The position numbers and the translations under genes are program-made. Of a DNA stretch of 64,000 nt, positions 14,753 through 23,299 are shown piece after piece. Every line of letters begins with the position of its first letter. Positions within the stretch are counted from its first letter, which is position 1. The notes under the pieces are model-generated. The model did not search any database. It had not been told where the DNA came from and saw nothing but the letters and a program-made list of their open reading frames with translations. Source of the stretch: Nocardioides jensenii JCM 1364 = NBRC 14755 (GTDB lineage Bacteria > Actinomycetota > Actinomycetes > Propionibacteriales > Nocardioidaceae). Where the stretch lies: NCBI RefSeq assembly GCF_001552535.1, contig NZ_BCRJ01000003.1, forward strand, positions 186,001-250,000, read 5' to 3'.

Positions 14753-15760
14753 TCACCGCCTCAGGGCGACCAGCGAGTTCCACACCGCGGAGTTCGTGCT
14801 GGTGCCGGAGGGCAGGTCGTAGCGGAGGCGCAACGAGTTCACCGCGTTGCCGGTCAGCGAGCCGTAGGAGCCGTCGACGGTGAGGTCGGCGCCATGCACG
14901 TTGAGCGCGACCTGCAGACCCTTGACCGCGTTGCCGGTGGCACCCTTCGACAGCGAGACCACGAGCTTGGACCAGGTGATCGGACCCACCACGCCGTCGA
15001 CAGTCAGCCCGTTGCTGCTCTGGAAGGATTTCACCGCGGCCAGTGTCGACGGGCCGAAGGAGGCATCGACGACCAGCCCGGCACCTCGCTGGTTGAGCAG
15101 GTGCTGAATGACGCGGACCCGGTTGTTCTTCTCGCCGGTCTGCACCGTCGGCCACCGGAAGCTGCCACCGTCGATGGTGCCGCTGGCAATCTGGTTCGCG
15201 CGGGCGATCAGTGCCTGCGCGGTCGTCTGGGCCTGGTCATAACGGTCGGGGTAGGCCGACCCCTGCACCCTCTGGGCGATCTGGCCCGCTGTCCAGGTGG
15301 GATGGGCGGCGGCCAGTTTGATCGCACCACTCGTGCCGTTGCCGTCGAGGAACTTGCCGGTGGCGTAGACCGGATCCTGCACCTGGGTCGCCGTACCCCA
15401 GCCGGCCGACGGCCGCTGCTGGAACACCCCCGCTGAGTCGCTGTCCCCGCAGGGCAGGCTGTGCGCATGGGACTCGACCCAGGCGGCCTCGAACATCGCC
15501 AGTCGCACTTTTGAGGAGACGGCGCGCGAGTCGGCGATCTGGTCGAGAATCAGGACCACGGCGTCGTCAGCGCTGCCGGGGATCGCGCAGGCCTCGACTG
15601 CCAGCGCCTGGTCGGAGAGCATCGTGGCCGGCACGTGGTCATCGTCGGCGGCCTGCGCCGGACCCGTCACGGCCAGCGCGGAGCAGACCAGGCCCGCCGC
15701 GGACAGGATGGCGGTGCCAACTCCGAGGCGTCGACGGGTGGACAAGCCCTTGGAGAACAT
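14753..15760 (-). CDS. Secreted transglycosylase-like protein with two peptidoglycan-binding domains
   Basis: A 335-residue exported protein. Signal peptide: basic RRR then VGTAILSAAGLVCSALAVTG and AQA cleavage. A central domain (about 60-180) carries MFEAAWVESHAHSLPCGDSDSAGVFQQRPSAGWG, cited here in parts: AAWVESHAH, SAGVFQQRP, and it resembles the lysozyme-like proteins common in streptomycetes. Two PG_binding_1 repeats follow (VRVIQHLLNQRGAGLVVDAS and AVKGLQVALNVHGADLTVDG). It probably acts on or binds peptidoglycan outside the cell. Start ATG 15,760 follows GAGAGGAACCC; the upstream frame extension is not signal-peptide-like. Confidence 0.82.
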   Translation of the reverse strand: MFSKGLSTRRRLGVGTAILSAAGLVCSALAVTGPAQAADDDHVPATMLSDQALAVEACAIPGSADDAVVLILDQIADSRAVSSKVRLAMFEAAWVESHAHSLPCGDSDSAGVFQQRPSAGWGTATQVQDPVYATGKFLDGNGTSGAIKLAAAHPTWTAGQIAQRVQGSAYPDRYDQAQTTAQALIARANQIASGTIDGGSFRWPTVQTGEKNNRVRVIQHLLNQRGAGLVVDASFGPSTLAAVKSFQSSNGLTVDGVVGPITWSKLVVSLSKGATGNAVKGLQVALNVHGADLTVDGSYGSLTGNAVNSLRLRYDLPSGTSTNSAVWNSLVALRR

Positions 15761-15928
15761 CGTGGGTTCCTCTCGACCGGGAGTGAAGGCAGTTCCACAC
15801 GGCCGAGGTCGCACACCGCTCTTGTGCACACACCATCATCACGACCCGAGCTCGCTGCCGCCGACACTAACCACGTTCCAGAGGTTTCGTAACCCCCGAA
15901 TCAGGCCGGTCGGATCAGGCTGGTCGAA

Positions 15929-16300
15929 TCAGGCTGAGGCCAGTCGGCCCGACGCCGTCTGGGCCAGCGCCTGCTGGAACGCGGGGATCTGCTCGCACAG
16001 CTGCTCAACCGCCTCGGCGGTGAAGTGGACGACCTCGAGCGGCGACAGCGCGACCACGGTCGCCGTACGCAGCTTGTGGTTGACGATCGCCATCTCGCCG
16101 ACCACGTCGCCGGGTCCGAGACGGGCGACCTCGACATGGTCACGTCGGATGGACACCTCTCCGGCCACGATCAGGTAGGCCTTGTCGGCCGGCGTCCGCT
16201 CCCAGATCAGGGACCAGCCCTGCGGGACGGTGAGCCGGGTGCCCTCGCGATGGACCTGGCGGAGCTCGCGCGGAGTGAGGCTGTCGGCAATGTGCGTCAT
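15929..16300 (-). CDS. Cyclic-nucleotide-binding domain protein (Crp-like, no HTH)
   Basis: A 123-residue protein made of one cNMP-binding beta-barrel: TRLTVPQGWSLIWERTPADK, YLIVAGEVSIRRD, LGPGDVVGEMAIVN (phosphate-binding cassette region), TATVVALSPLEVVHF. The DNA-binding HTH of Crp proteins is absent, so it is more likely a sensor module than a transcription factor. Its ATG shares a base with the desaturase stop (TGATG), so it is translationally coupled to the desaturase and may tune that enzyme or its electron supply. A short tandem repeat of the ATCAGGCTGGTCGA type (15,898-15,936) straddles its stop. Confidence 0.75.
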   Translation of the reverse strand: MTHIADSLTPRELRQVHREGTRLTVPQGWSLIWERTPADKAYLIVAGEVSIRRDHVEVARLGPGDVVGEMAIVNHKLRTATVVALSPLEVVHFTAEAVEQLCEQIPAFQQALAQTASGRLASA

Positions 16301-17418
16301 CAGGCGGCCTGCGATTCGGTGGTCGAGGTGCGGCCGCCCGTGAGGACGGACAGCCCGGGGAACGTCGTCCCCTTCGGGGGGAGGGCCATCTTGAAGATCT
16401 TCTTCGCCACGCTGCCGAGCTGCTTGCCCAGCGACCCGGTGTTGTACTGCAGGCCGTAGCGCTGGCAGATCTCGCGGACCTCCTCGGCGATCTGCGGGTA
16501 GCGGCGCGCCGGCAGGTCCGGGAAGAGGTGGTGCTCGATCTGGTGCGACAGGTTGCCGCTCATCAGGTGCAACAGCTTGCTGCCGGTGATGTTGGCCGAG
16601 CCGAGCAGCTGACGGTAGTACCAGTGGCCGCGCGACTCGTTCTCGCACTCCTCCTGGGTGAAGGTGGCCACGCCGGCCGGGAAGTGGCCGCAGAAGATGA
16701 TGTTGAAGGTCCAGATGTTGCGGATGAAGTTGGCCGTCGCGTTGCCGACGAACGTGGGCACGAACAACGGGCCGGTCAGCGCCGGGAACAGCACATAGTC
16801 CTTGAGCACCTGACGCTTCATCTTGCGACGGATGCCCGCGGCCAGGGCCTTGTTCTCCTCCCAGTCGCGCCGGCCCTTGACGATGTTCTCGACCTCGAGG
16901 TCGTGCAGCGCCACGCCCCACTCGAAGAACATCATCAGCAAGAACGCGTAGACCGGGTTGCCGAGGTAGTAGGGGTGCCACTCCTGGTCCTCGTCGATGC
17001 GCAGGATGCCGTAACCGATGTCGCGGTCCTTGCCCAGGATGTTGGTGAAGGTGTGGTGGATGTAGTTGTGGCCGTGCTTCCAGTTCTCGCTGGGAGCCAT
17101 CGTGTCCCACTCGTACATGCGTGAGTTGAGGCCCGGGTCGCCCATCCAGTCGTACTGCCCGTGCATGACGTTGTGGCCGATCTCCATGTTGTCGAGGATC
17201 TTCGAGATCGACAGGCTGGCCACGGCCAGCGGCCAGGCCGGCGGCAGGTAGAAGAGGGCACGGCCCGCGACCTCGAAGCCGCGCTGGGCCTTGACCACGT
17301 TGCGGATGTAGGTCGCGTCCTCCTCGCCGAGCTCGGACATGACCCGCTGGCGGATCGCGTCCATCTCCTTGCCGAACTCGTCGAGCTGCTCATCGGTCAG
17401 GGTGGTGCTGTTGCTCAT
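16300..17418 (-). CDS. Fatty acid desaturase (acyl-CoA/stearoyl type, DesA3-like)
   Basis: A 372-residue membrane di-iron desaturase. The three histidine boxes are all present: HNVMH, HGHNYIHH and HQIEHH. Hydrophobic segments lie between them (YLPPAWPLAVASLSISKI; FLLMMFFEWGVAL). It would insert a double bond into acyl chains at the membrane using electrons from the ferredoxin reductase encoded just upstream. ATG 17,418 has a GAAAGGAAG site. The cluster reductase-desaturase-cNMP protein with a divergent TetR gene mirrors the mycobacterial Rv3230c-desA3 arrangement. Confidence 0.9.
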   Translation of the reverse strand: MSNSTTLTDEQLDEFGKEMDAIRQRVMSELGEEDATYIRNVVKAQRGFEVAGRALFYLPPAWPLAVASLSISKILDNMEIGHNVMHGQYDWMGDPGLNSRMYEWDTMAPSENWKHGHNYIHHTFTNILGKDRDIGYGILRIDEDQEWHPYYLGNPVYAFLLMMFFEWGVALHDLEVENIVKGRRDWEENKALAAGIRRKMKRQVLKDYVLFPALTGPLFVPTFVGNATANFIRNIWTFNIIFCGHFPAGVATFTQEECENESRGHWYYRQLLGSANITGSKLLHLMSGNLSHQIEHHLFPDLPARRYPQIAEEVREICQRYGLQYNTGSLGKQLGSVAKKIFKMALPPKGTTFPGLSVLTGGRTSTTESQAA

Positions 17419-17482
17419 GGGCTTCCTTTCGGTCATGGTCTCGAGACGGTCGCTGCGCGACCTCCTCGACCAACGGGGAGTG

Positions 17483-18556
17483 TCAGAGGTCGATCGCGCA
17501 GTCGCCCTGGGGCGAGCTGACGCAGATCCTGATGTCTTCGTCGGGGAGGGACGAGGTCTCACCGGTCAGCACGTTGGTGACCGTCCCCTCCTTCTTGGTC
17601 GCGGTGCAGGAGAAGCAGATGCCCATGCGGCAACCGAACTCCGGCTTCAGGCCAGCGGCCTCGGCCTGCTCGAGCAGGGTGGCACCGGTGTTGGCCGCCG
17701 TACTGCCGGCGCGAGTGAAGGTGACATCGCCCTCGGCCGCCCCGGTGCTGACGACCGGCGCCTTGAAGTACTCCACCTGCAACACGTCCGAGTCCGTGTA
17801 CGCCTTCTGGACGGCGTCGATCAGCGGCGCCGGACCACAGGCCCAGGTGGGCACGTCACGGTAGCCGGGCACCAGGCGTTCGAGCCACGCCGGACTCAAC
17901 GCCGGGTCGCCGAGCTCGGGGTGCAGCAGGTGGACGTCGACGCCGTAGCCGGTGCGGGCGATCTCCGCCAGCTCGGCGGCGAAGATCTGGTGCTCCGGCG
18001 ACTGTGCGTAGTGCACGAACGACACACGGCCGCGGTGGGTGCGGCGCTGCAGGCTGCGCAGCATCGACATCACCGGCGTGATCCCGGAACCGCCCGAGAT
18101 GAACAGCACGTGCTCGGGCACCTGGTCGGGAAGGATGAACTCGCCCTGCGCCTGCGAGAGATGCACCATCGTGCCGACCTCGGCCTCGACGAGGTGCCGC
18201 GAGACCAGACCGTCGGGGTTGGCGCGCATGGTGACGGTGAAGCGGTCACCCTGGCGCGAATCCGGGCTCGAGACCGTGAAGACCCGCGTCGTACGACGAG
18301 CGCCGTCGATCTCGACACCGAGCTGCACGTGCTGTCCCGCGCGGTGACCCTGCCAGGTCGAGGTGGGCTGCAGTGTGATGGTGGCGACGGGCGGGTGGCC
18401 GGCGACGTCGACCTCGCGGTGCACGTCGACGATGCGGGCCCGCACCTCGCGGGCGGCCCACATCGGGTTGACCAGCTCAAGGTAGCGGTCGACTCCGTGG
18501 GGCGAGGTGAGGGCCTCGAGCGCCCGGGAGGCGAGAAGGTTCGAGACGATGCTCAT
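17483..18556 (-). CDS. Ferredoxin reductase with C-terminal 2Fe-2S domain (desaturase electron donor)
   Basis: A 357-residue flavoprotein. The FAD-binding barrel (about 35-135) has RVFTVSSPDS; the NAD(P)-binding domain has FISGGSGITPVMSMLR; the C-terminal plant-type [2Fe-2S] domain has CRMGICFSC and the distal ICVSSPQGDC. It resembles Rv3230c, the NADPH partner of DesA3, and the desaturase gene follows by 64 bp on the same strand. The start at ATG 18,556 is chosen over upstream codons because GGAG precedes it and the palindrome at 18,580-18,605 then lies in the promoter region. Confidence 0.9.
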   Translation of the reverse strand: MSIVSNLLASRALEALTSPHGVDRYLELVNPMWAAREVRARIVDVHREVDVAGHPPVATITLQPTSTWQGHRAGQHVQLGVEIDGARRTTRVFTVSSPDSRQGDRFTVTMRANPDGLVSRHLVEAEVGTMVHLSQAQGEFILPDQVPEHVLFISGGSGITPVMSMLRSLQRRTHRGRVSFVHYAQSPEHQIFAAELAEIARTGYGVDVHLLHPELGDPALSPAWLERLVPGYRDVPTWACGPAPLIDAVQKAYTDSDVLQVEYFKAPVVSTGAAEGDVTFTRAGSTAANTGATLLEQAEAAGLKPEFGCRMGICFSCTATKKEGTVTNVLTGETSSLPDEDIRICVSSPQGDCAIDL

Positions 18557-18579
18557 CGCCGACTCCGATTCCGTGTGAT

Positions 18580-18605
18580 TTTCAGTGAACATCCGTGCAC
18601 TGAAA
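18580..18605. promoter_or_regulatory. TetR-type operator between reductase and regulator genes
   Basis: TTTCAGTG-N10-CACTGAAA is a perfect 8-bp inverted repeat in the 164-bp divergent space between the reductase start (18,556) and the TetR start (18,721). It is the expected form of a dimer site for the neighbouring TetR protein, which would repress the desaturase operon and possibly itself. Confidence 0.7.
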
Positions 18606-18720
18606 GACTGGCAGACCGTCCGCAGGAGCGTCAACAATTCCCGCTGTGACCGTGGACACGGGCGTTCATGCGTTCACCCAGCCGCGAACCCTGCGTTCGC
18701 CGACCGCTACACTCCGGTGC

Positions 18721-19380
18721 GTGAGCAGCGAGGAGAAGGCCGTCACTGCGAGCCGGCCCGAGAACCGTCAGGAACGCAAGGAGCGCACCCGGCGGGCCAT
18801 CCTCGACGCCGCTCTCGAGATGCTGGCCGAGGAGAGCTTCGGCACGCTGTCGCTGCGCTCACTGACCAAGCAGGTCGGAATCGTGCCGACCGCGTTCTAC
18901 CGGCACTTCGCCACCCTCGATGAGCTGGGGCTTTCCCTCGTGGACGAGTCGTTCATGACTCTGCGCGACCTGATCCGCGAGGTCCGCAGCGGTGAGCCGG
19001 CTCCCGAAACCCTGATCGACCACTCGGTCGAGGTGCTCGTGGCGCAGCTCGAGACGCACAAGGCCCACTTTCGCTTCATCGGCCGCGAGCGGCACGGCGG
19101 CAACGCCGTCCTCCGTGATGCGATCAGGCACGAGCTCGGCATGTTCGAGCGCGAGCTCGCCACCGACCTGGCCCGCATGCCCGGCCTGGAACGATGGGGC
19201 GCCGCCGACCTCCACGTGCTGGCCAGCCTCTTCGTCGACCTCATGGTCGCAGCCGCCGGCGAGCTGGTCAGCCCGTCGGCCGAACAACCCCCCGTACGCC
19301 GTCAGCTCGTCGACAACCTGCGCAACCAGGCCCGGATGATCGTGGTCGGTGCCGCCGGCTGGAAGCCGCTCGAACCCTGA
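18721..19380 (+). CDS. TetR-family regulator, probable controller of the desaturase operon
   Basis: A 219-residue regulator. The HTH is at about 15-60 (RRAILDAALEMLAEESFGTL, LTKQVGIVPTAFYRHFATLD) with the C-terminal ligand domain after it. It is divergent from the reductase-desaturase operon with a palindrome between, which points to lipid-responsive control of membrane unsaturation. GTG 18,721 is preferred because TACACT lies 7 bases before it; an ATG at 18,646 would extend the protein by 25 residues unlike other TetR proteins. Confidence 0.88.
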   Translation: MSSEEKAVTASRPENRQERKERTRRAILDAALEMLAEESFGTLSLRSLTKQVGIVPTAFYRHFATLDELGLSLVDESFMTLRDLIREVRSGEPAPETLIDHSVEVLVAQLETHKAHFRFIGRERHGGNAVLRDAIRHELGMFERELATDLARMPGLERWGAADLHVLASLFVDLMVAAAGELVSPSAEQPPVRRQLVDNLRNQARMIVVGAAGWKPLEP

Positions 19381-19410
19381 CGGTCGCACTGACACGGGCA
19401 GCCTCGAGGC

Positions 19411-20085
19411 TCAGTCGTCCTCGGTTGCAGCCAGGGAGAACTCACGCATCTGCCGGAAGGCCGCGACGGCCGCCAGCTGGGAACTGACCTGGAGCTTGCG
19501 CAGGATCGCCTTCACCTGGCTGCGCACCGTTCCCTCCGACACCCCCGCCTGGAGTGCGATCAGCTTGACCGTGAGCCCGTCGTGCAGTTGGGCCAGGACC
19601 GCCATCTCCCGCGGGGTGAGCGCCTCCATCAACCGAGCCACCCGCCGCGACTGGATGCTCTCCTCCCGCCAGGCCTCGAGCGTCTGCCGGCGAACCTCCT
19701 CCGACATCACCGCCTGCCCGGCCGCGACCCGGGACAGAGCATCGGCCAAGGAATCGAGGTTCGTGGTCATCGGCAGCACCGCAGCCACCCCGGCATCGAC
19801 CAGGGCTCCCCACGCGGCCGAGTCGCGCGACCGGGTCAGCAGCACCCAACGGATCCGCACCGAGCCCACGACCGCCACGGCATCACGGAGCAGGGACCGG
19901 TCCTCGAGCTCGCAGAGGAGCAGGCCCACCGCGGGACCGAACCGGACAACGCGTTGCGCGAAGTCCCGGTGACCGCCGCGCCCCAAGGGAGCAGCGAGGC
20001 TGACTGCCTCGAAGCCGCGACTGGTCAGCGCCATGCGCACTGCCTCACTCACCAGGCTGTGGTCGGAGACCACGATGAGGCGCAC
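19411..20085 (-). CDS. LuxR/NarL-type regulator with degenerate receiver
   Basis: A 224-residue protein with an N-terminal receiver-like domain and a C-terminal LuxR HTH (LTPREMAVLAQLHDGLTVKL ... GVSEGTVRSQVKAILRKLQV). In the receiver the phosphoacceptor position reads LLLCELEDRS, where active proteins have DLDL, and the conserved lysine is replaced in VLPMTT. It should therefore not be phosphorylated in the normal way. The HTH is close to that of the regulator at 22,069, so they are paralogues. GTG 20,085 is the likely start. It is divergent from the histidine kinase gene. Confidence 0.82.
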   Translation of the reverse strand: MRLIVVSDHSLVSEAVRMALTSRGFEAVSLAAPLGRGGHRDFAQRVVRFGPAVGLLLCELEDRSLLRDAVAVVGSVRIRWVLLTRSRDSAAWGALVDAGVAAVLPMTTNLDSLADALSRVAAGQAVMSEEVRRQTLEAWREESIQSRRVARLMEALTPREMAVLAQLHDGLTVKLIALQAGVSEGTVRSQVKAILRKLQVSSQLAAVAAFRQMREFSLAATEDD

Positions 20086-20518
20086 TGATCCGCCCGGCCG
20101 TTGTCGTGGCACGGCCGGTCGACTCGCACCTCGGGAGAGCATCTTCGGAGCCTAGGACGCGGCACGAGTACGACACGGCCGCGCGGCGCAACTTCGCCAA
20201 TTTGGGTGAGCCGCCGCTACCGGGCCGGATCGCGAGGCGAACCTACCCCACATTTGGTGATGCCTTCGCCGCCTGCGCGACGGAAAGTGTGAGTAGCCAG
20301 ATGGCGGGCACAGTCACTCGGACGAGAACCGTGCCGGCCCGTCGGTCGTGAGGCTCCGGGCCGGAATCATCCCCCCGACCGGATCCGGGGTCACGGGGCC
20401 GGCGGGTCCATCGACACGCCGCCCGACCGGTTCACGTGGTGGCACGAATCATCCCCAAAATGTGGTACTGGCACCCGTTTCTCGGACAGGAGCGCAGAAG
20501 CCACCTAGATTCACCACC
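20086..20518. promoter_or_regulatory. Divergent intergenic region between regulator and kinase
   Basis: About 430 bp without a convincing gene. It contains an inverted repeat CCGGCCGT-N9-ACGGCCGG (20,094-20,118) near the regulator start, the sequence AATCATCCCC twice (about 20,364 and 20,448), and TAGATT (20,506-20,511) seven bases before the kinase ATG, consistent with a leaderless kinase message. The region should hold both promoters; no riboswitch or RNA was recognised. Confidence 0.5.
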
Positions 20519-22072
20519 ATGGTGGGGTGGACCTCCTTGCACGCGCCCTCACACCTGGACTCACGTTTCTCGGACGGGGCTTCTCGGGATCCTGCAACGT
20601 CAGCCACTCCAGGGGGCGCCGGTGAGGCAGATGGACGAGTCATTGCTCGACAACGCCCGCGCAGGGCTTGGGAGTGGCGACGGGGACTGATCGCCGCGCT
20701 CCTACTGGCGATGCCACCACTGGTGGCCGTCGTCCTGCTCGACCACGACCATCCCCGCCTCCAGACGGCGAGTGCGGTCGCTTCCCTGGACTTCAACCTG
20801 GTCCTGGCCGCCAGCGGGTTCCTGCTCTACTCGCGCTGGCGGATCGGCGGCGACGCGCCCAGCGGCTGGCTCGCGGCGACTCTGGTCGGGTTGGCGCTGG
20901 GCAGCGTCCCGTTCGCCATCGTGGACATGACCGACGTCCAGCACAGGTCGGGAAGCACCGGCGACTTCATGGGGACGGTGCTGGCACTGCCCTTCGTGGT
21001 GATGCTCGTGCTGTGCACTCGCGGGACCGAGTTCCGGGGACGCCTCCATCCACTCGGAGTGGGGGTGGCCACCGGGCTGATGCTGCTCGGCGGCCGGCTC
21101 GTCGCGGTCGGCGTGCTGCACGAACCGCTGCTCCGCCTGCCACGACCGGCCGGCGCCATCACTGCGATTGCGTTGGTGCTGGTCTTCGTGGTCACCCTCG
21201 ACGTGCTTCACCGACGGCGGCCGGGCACTGACCCGTTGACCCGGTTCGAGTTCACCATCGTCTCCTGCGGCGTGGTCACCTTCCTGCTCCTCGGATCCGT
21301 CGGGACGGTCGGCGGCACGCTGCAGTCGTGGACCTCGGTCGTCGTGCTCGTCGTGCTCGCCGGCCTCGTGGTGCTCTCGACGACCGAGGCGCTGTTGCAC
21401 ACGCTCTCGCAGCAGGTCCCGGGCGTCACGGCGTCCTCGGCGGTTCTCGCCGAGGACGAAGAGCTCTTCCACGAGCTCCGCTCCACCGTGGCCGACATCA
21501 GCACCGCGACCCAGATCCTTCTCGGCGACGACGTCCGGCTCAGCCCCTCGAGCCGCCGGCGACTGGCCGCGGGTCTGACCTCGGAGGTCGCCCGACTCCA
21601 ACGCCTCGTCGGCAGGTCGACTGGGACCGAGGCGGCCAGGGTCTCACTGGACCAGGTGATCACACCGCTGGTCACCTGCCAGCGCGCACTCGGTCACGAC
21701 ATCCGCTGGGAGCCCTCGGGACACCAGGTGCGCGGCCGTCAGGACGACGTCAGTGAGATCGTCCACATCCTGTTGCACAACTCGTTGCGGCACGCCCCGG
21801 GCACGACCATCACCCTGTCAGTGCGGCGATGCGACAGCATGGTCGAGCTGCGGGTCTCTGACGGTGGCCCAGGTATTCCGCCGGCACTTCGCGACTCTTT
21901 GTTCCAGAGAGGAGTTCGCGGCCCGTCCTCGCCAGGATCGGGTCTCGGTCTCTATCTCGCTCGACAGCTCGCCGGCCAGCAGGGGGGAAACCTGCAACTT
22001 CGGCACAACGACGGCGTACGGGGTGCCTCCTTCGTGGTCACCCTGCCCAATTTCGGAGGAGAAGACTCTTGA
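20519..22072 (+). CDS. Membrane sensor histidine kinase
   Basis: A 517-residue protein. About eight hydrophobic segments fill residues 55-300 (first GLIAALLLAMPPLVAVVLL), with little outside the membrane, so it probably senses a membrane or intramembrane cue. A short dimerisation segment has FHELRSTVADISTATQILLG with the likely phosphorylated His. The C-terminal HATPase_c domain has the N box ILLHNSLRHAPG, G1 VSDGGPGIP and G2 GSGLGLYLARQLAG. The response regulator gene follows with a 3-base overlap, so the two form a two-component system. Confidence 0.85.
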   Translation: MVGWTSLHAPSHLDSRFSDGASRDPATSATPGGAGEADGRVIARQRPRRAWEWRRGLIAALLLAMPPLVAVVLLDHDHPRLQTASAVASLDFNLVLAASGFLLYSRWRIGGDAPSGWLAATLVGLALGSVPFAIVDMTDVQHRSGSTGDFMGTVLALPFVVMLVLCTRGTEFRGRLHPLGVGVATGLMLLGGRLVAVGVLHEPLLRLPRPAGAITAIALVLVFVVTLDVLHRRRPGTDPLTRFEFTIVSCGVVTFLLLGSVGTVGGTLQSWTSVVVLVVLAGLVVLSTTEALLHTLSQQVPGVTASSAVLAEDEELFHELRSTVADISTATQILLGDDVRLSPSSRRRLAAGLTSEVARLQRLVGRSTGTEAARVSLDQVITPLVTCQRALGHDIRWEPSGHQVRGRQDDVSEIVHILLHNSLRHAPGTTITLSVRRCDSMVELRVSDGGPGIPPALRDSLFQRGVRGPSSPGSGLGLYLARQLAGQQGGNLQLRHNDGVRGASFVVTLPNFGGEDS

Positions 22073-22752
22073 TAGGCACCAGAATCGGAACCCGTGTGGC
22101 CGTGGTCGAGGACCACTCACTGTTCGCCGAGTCCCTCGAGATCGCCTTGGAGATGGAGGGCCACGACGTGCGCCGGATCATCCTCTCCGAAGGAGGTCGC
22201 TCGGTGAGCACCCTGCTCCCGGCGATCCTCCGGGCACACCCGCGTGTGGTCCTGCTCGACCTCGACCTGGGCAGCTATGGCAACGGCGTGCGGCTGATCG
22301 ACCCGCTCACCCGAGCCGGCGTCAATGTCGTGGTGGTCACCGCCAGCATCGACCGGGGTCGCTGGGGCGAGTGCCTGCGCTACGGCGCACGCCGGGTGCT
22401 GGCCAAGAGCGCGCCACTGAACGACATCCTCGCCACGATCCGCAAGATCAACGACGGCCTCCCGGTGATCAGCCGTGAGGAACGCGAGGAGCTGCTCGAG
22501 CACTGGCACAAGCAGCGCCTGGAGGTGCAGGTGATGCGGTCTCGCCTGGAGCACCTGACCCACCGCGAGAGCGAAGTGCTGGGCCACCTCATGGACGGTC
22601 ACGCGGTGCGCGAGATCGCTCGCCTCAGCGTGGTCTCCGAGGCAACGGTGCGCACCCAGGTGAAGTCGATTCTCTCGAAGCTCGAGGTCTCCTCCCAGCT
22701 CGCCGCGGTCGGCCTCGCGCACCACGTCGGATGGCAGCCGGCGGTCGGCTGA
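22069..22752 (+). CDS. NarL/LuxR-type response regulator
   Basis: A 227-residue regulator. The receiver has the acidic pair in AVVEDHSLF, the phosphoacceptor aspartate in VLLDLDLGSYG and the conserved lysine in VLAKSAP. The C-terminal HTH reads LTHRESEVLGHLMDGHAVRE and SEATVRTQVKSILSKLEV. The start is TTG 22,069, overlapping the kinase stop and preceded by GGAGGA; no closer ATG fits. It is the partner of the upstream kinase and, unlike its paralogue at 19,411, has an intact phosphorylation site. Confidence 0.9.
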   Translation: MIGTRIGTRVAVVEDHSLFAESLEIALEMEGHDVRRIILSEGGRSVSTLLPAILRAHPRVVLLDLDLGSYGNGVRLIDPLTRAGVNVVVVTASIDRGRWGECLRYGARRVLAKSAPLNDILATIRKINDGLPVISREEREELLEHWHKQRLEVQVMRSRLEHLTHRESEVLGHLMDGHAVREIARLSVVSEATVRTQVKSILSKLEVSSQLAAVGLAHHVGWQPAVG

Positions 22753-22816
22753 CCTGCCGGAGGACATGCCCGAATTCGGGCATGCAAGAGCGCTGGATGC
22801 CGCTGAGAATGGGGAG

Positions 22817-23230
22817 ATGAAGGTCATTCTCGTCTGCTCGTCCCCGCTGCATCTCTCGCAGTTGATGTGCCTGAGGCCCTGGTGGGAGCAGCAGGAGACG
22901 ACCTGGGTGACTCTGCGCACGGATGACGCCGTCGCGCGCCTCGACGGTGAACGCGTCGTGTGGGCGGCGCGTCCGTCGTCCGGGCTGCCTCTCCTCGCAC
23001 ATGATCTCCGGCTCGCCTGGCGGGTGTTGTACGACGTCCGCCCCGACGTCGTCATCCGCACCGAAGACGGGACCACGTCACCCTTCTCCTGGATCAGCCG
23101 TCTCTTCGGTGCGCGATACGTCGAGCTCGAGGTCTTCGACCCGACGCGCCAATCGACGAGAATCCCTTGCACCACAACGCGATTCACCAACCTTGGTGAT
23201 GCACGCGCGGGGCAACCGACACCATGCTGA
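22817..23230 (+). CDS. Alg14/PssD-like glycosyltransferase subunit, shortened C-terminus
   Basis: A 137-residue protein starting MKVILVCSSPLHLSQLMCL, followed by WVTLRTDDA, DLRLAWRVLYDVRPDVVI and GARYVELEVFDP, which match the N-terminal two-thirds of Alg14/PssD-type proteins that anchor an Alg13-like partner for addition of a second sugar to a lipid-linked precursor. After VFDPTRQSTR the sequence no longer resembles the family, whose members continue with a conserved membrane-proximal end, and no Alg13/PssE partner gene follows. It may be decayed or frame-damaged near 23,150. The next gene is a sugar transferase, so an exopolysaccharide role fits. Confidence 0.6.
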   Translation: MKVILVCSSPLHLSQLMCLRPWWEQQETTWVTLRTDDAVARLDGERVVWAARPSSGLPLLAHDLRLAWRVLYDVRPDVVIRTEDGTTSPFSWISRLFGARYVELEVFDPTRQSTRIPCTTTRFTNLGDARAGQPTPC

Positions 23231-23299
23231 GTGCGGGCCGTCCGTCCACTGCGGGCGGCTCGCCAAATCTTCCGGCGATGTGATGTGGGGTCCGCGGCG

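Noticed and set aside
15929-17110. A long minus-strand open frame over the desaturase gene
   Set aside because: Only its last 124 codons (15,929-16,300) are real, as the cyclic-nucleotide-binding gene. The rest is a shifted reading of the desaturase.
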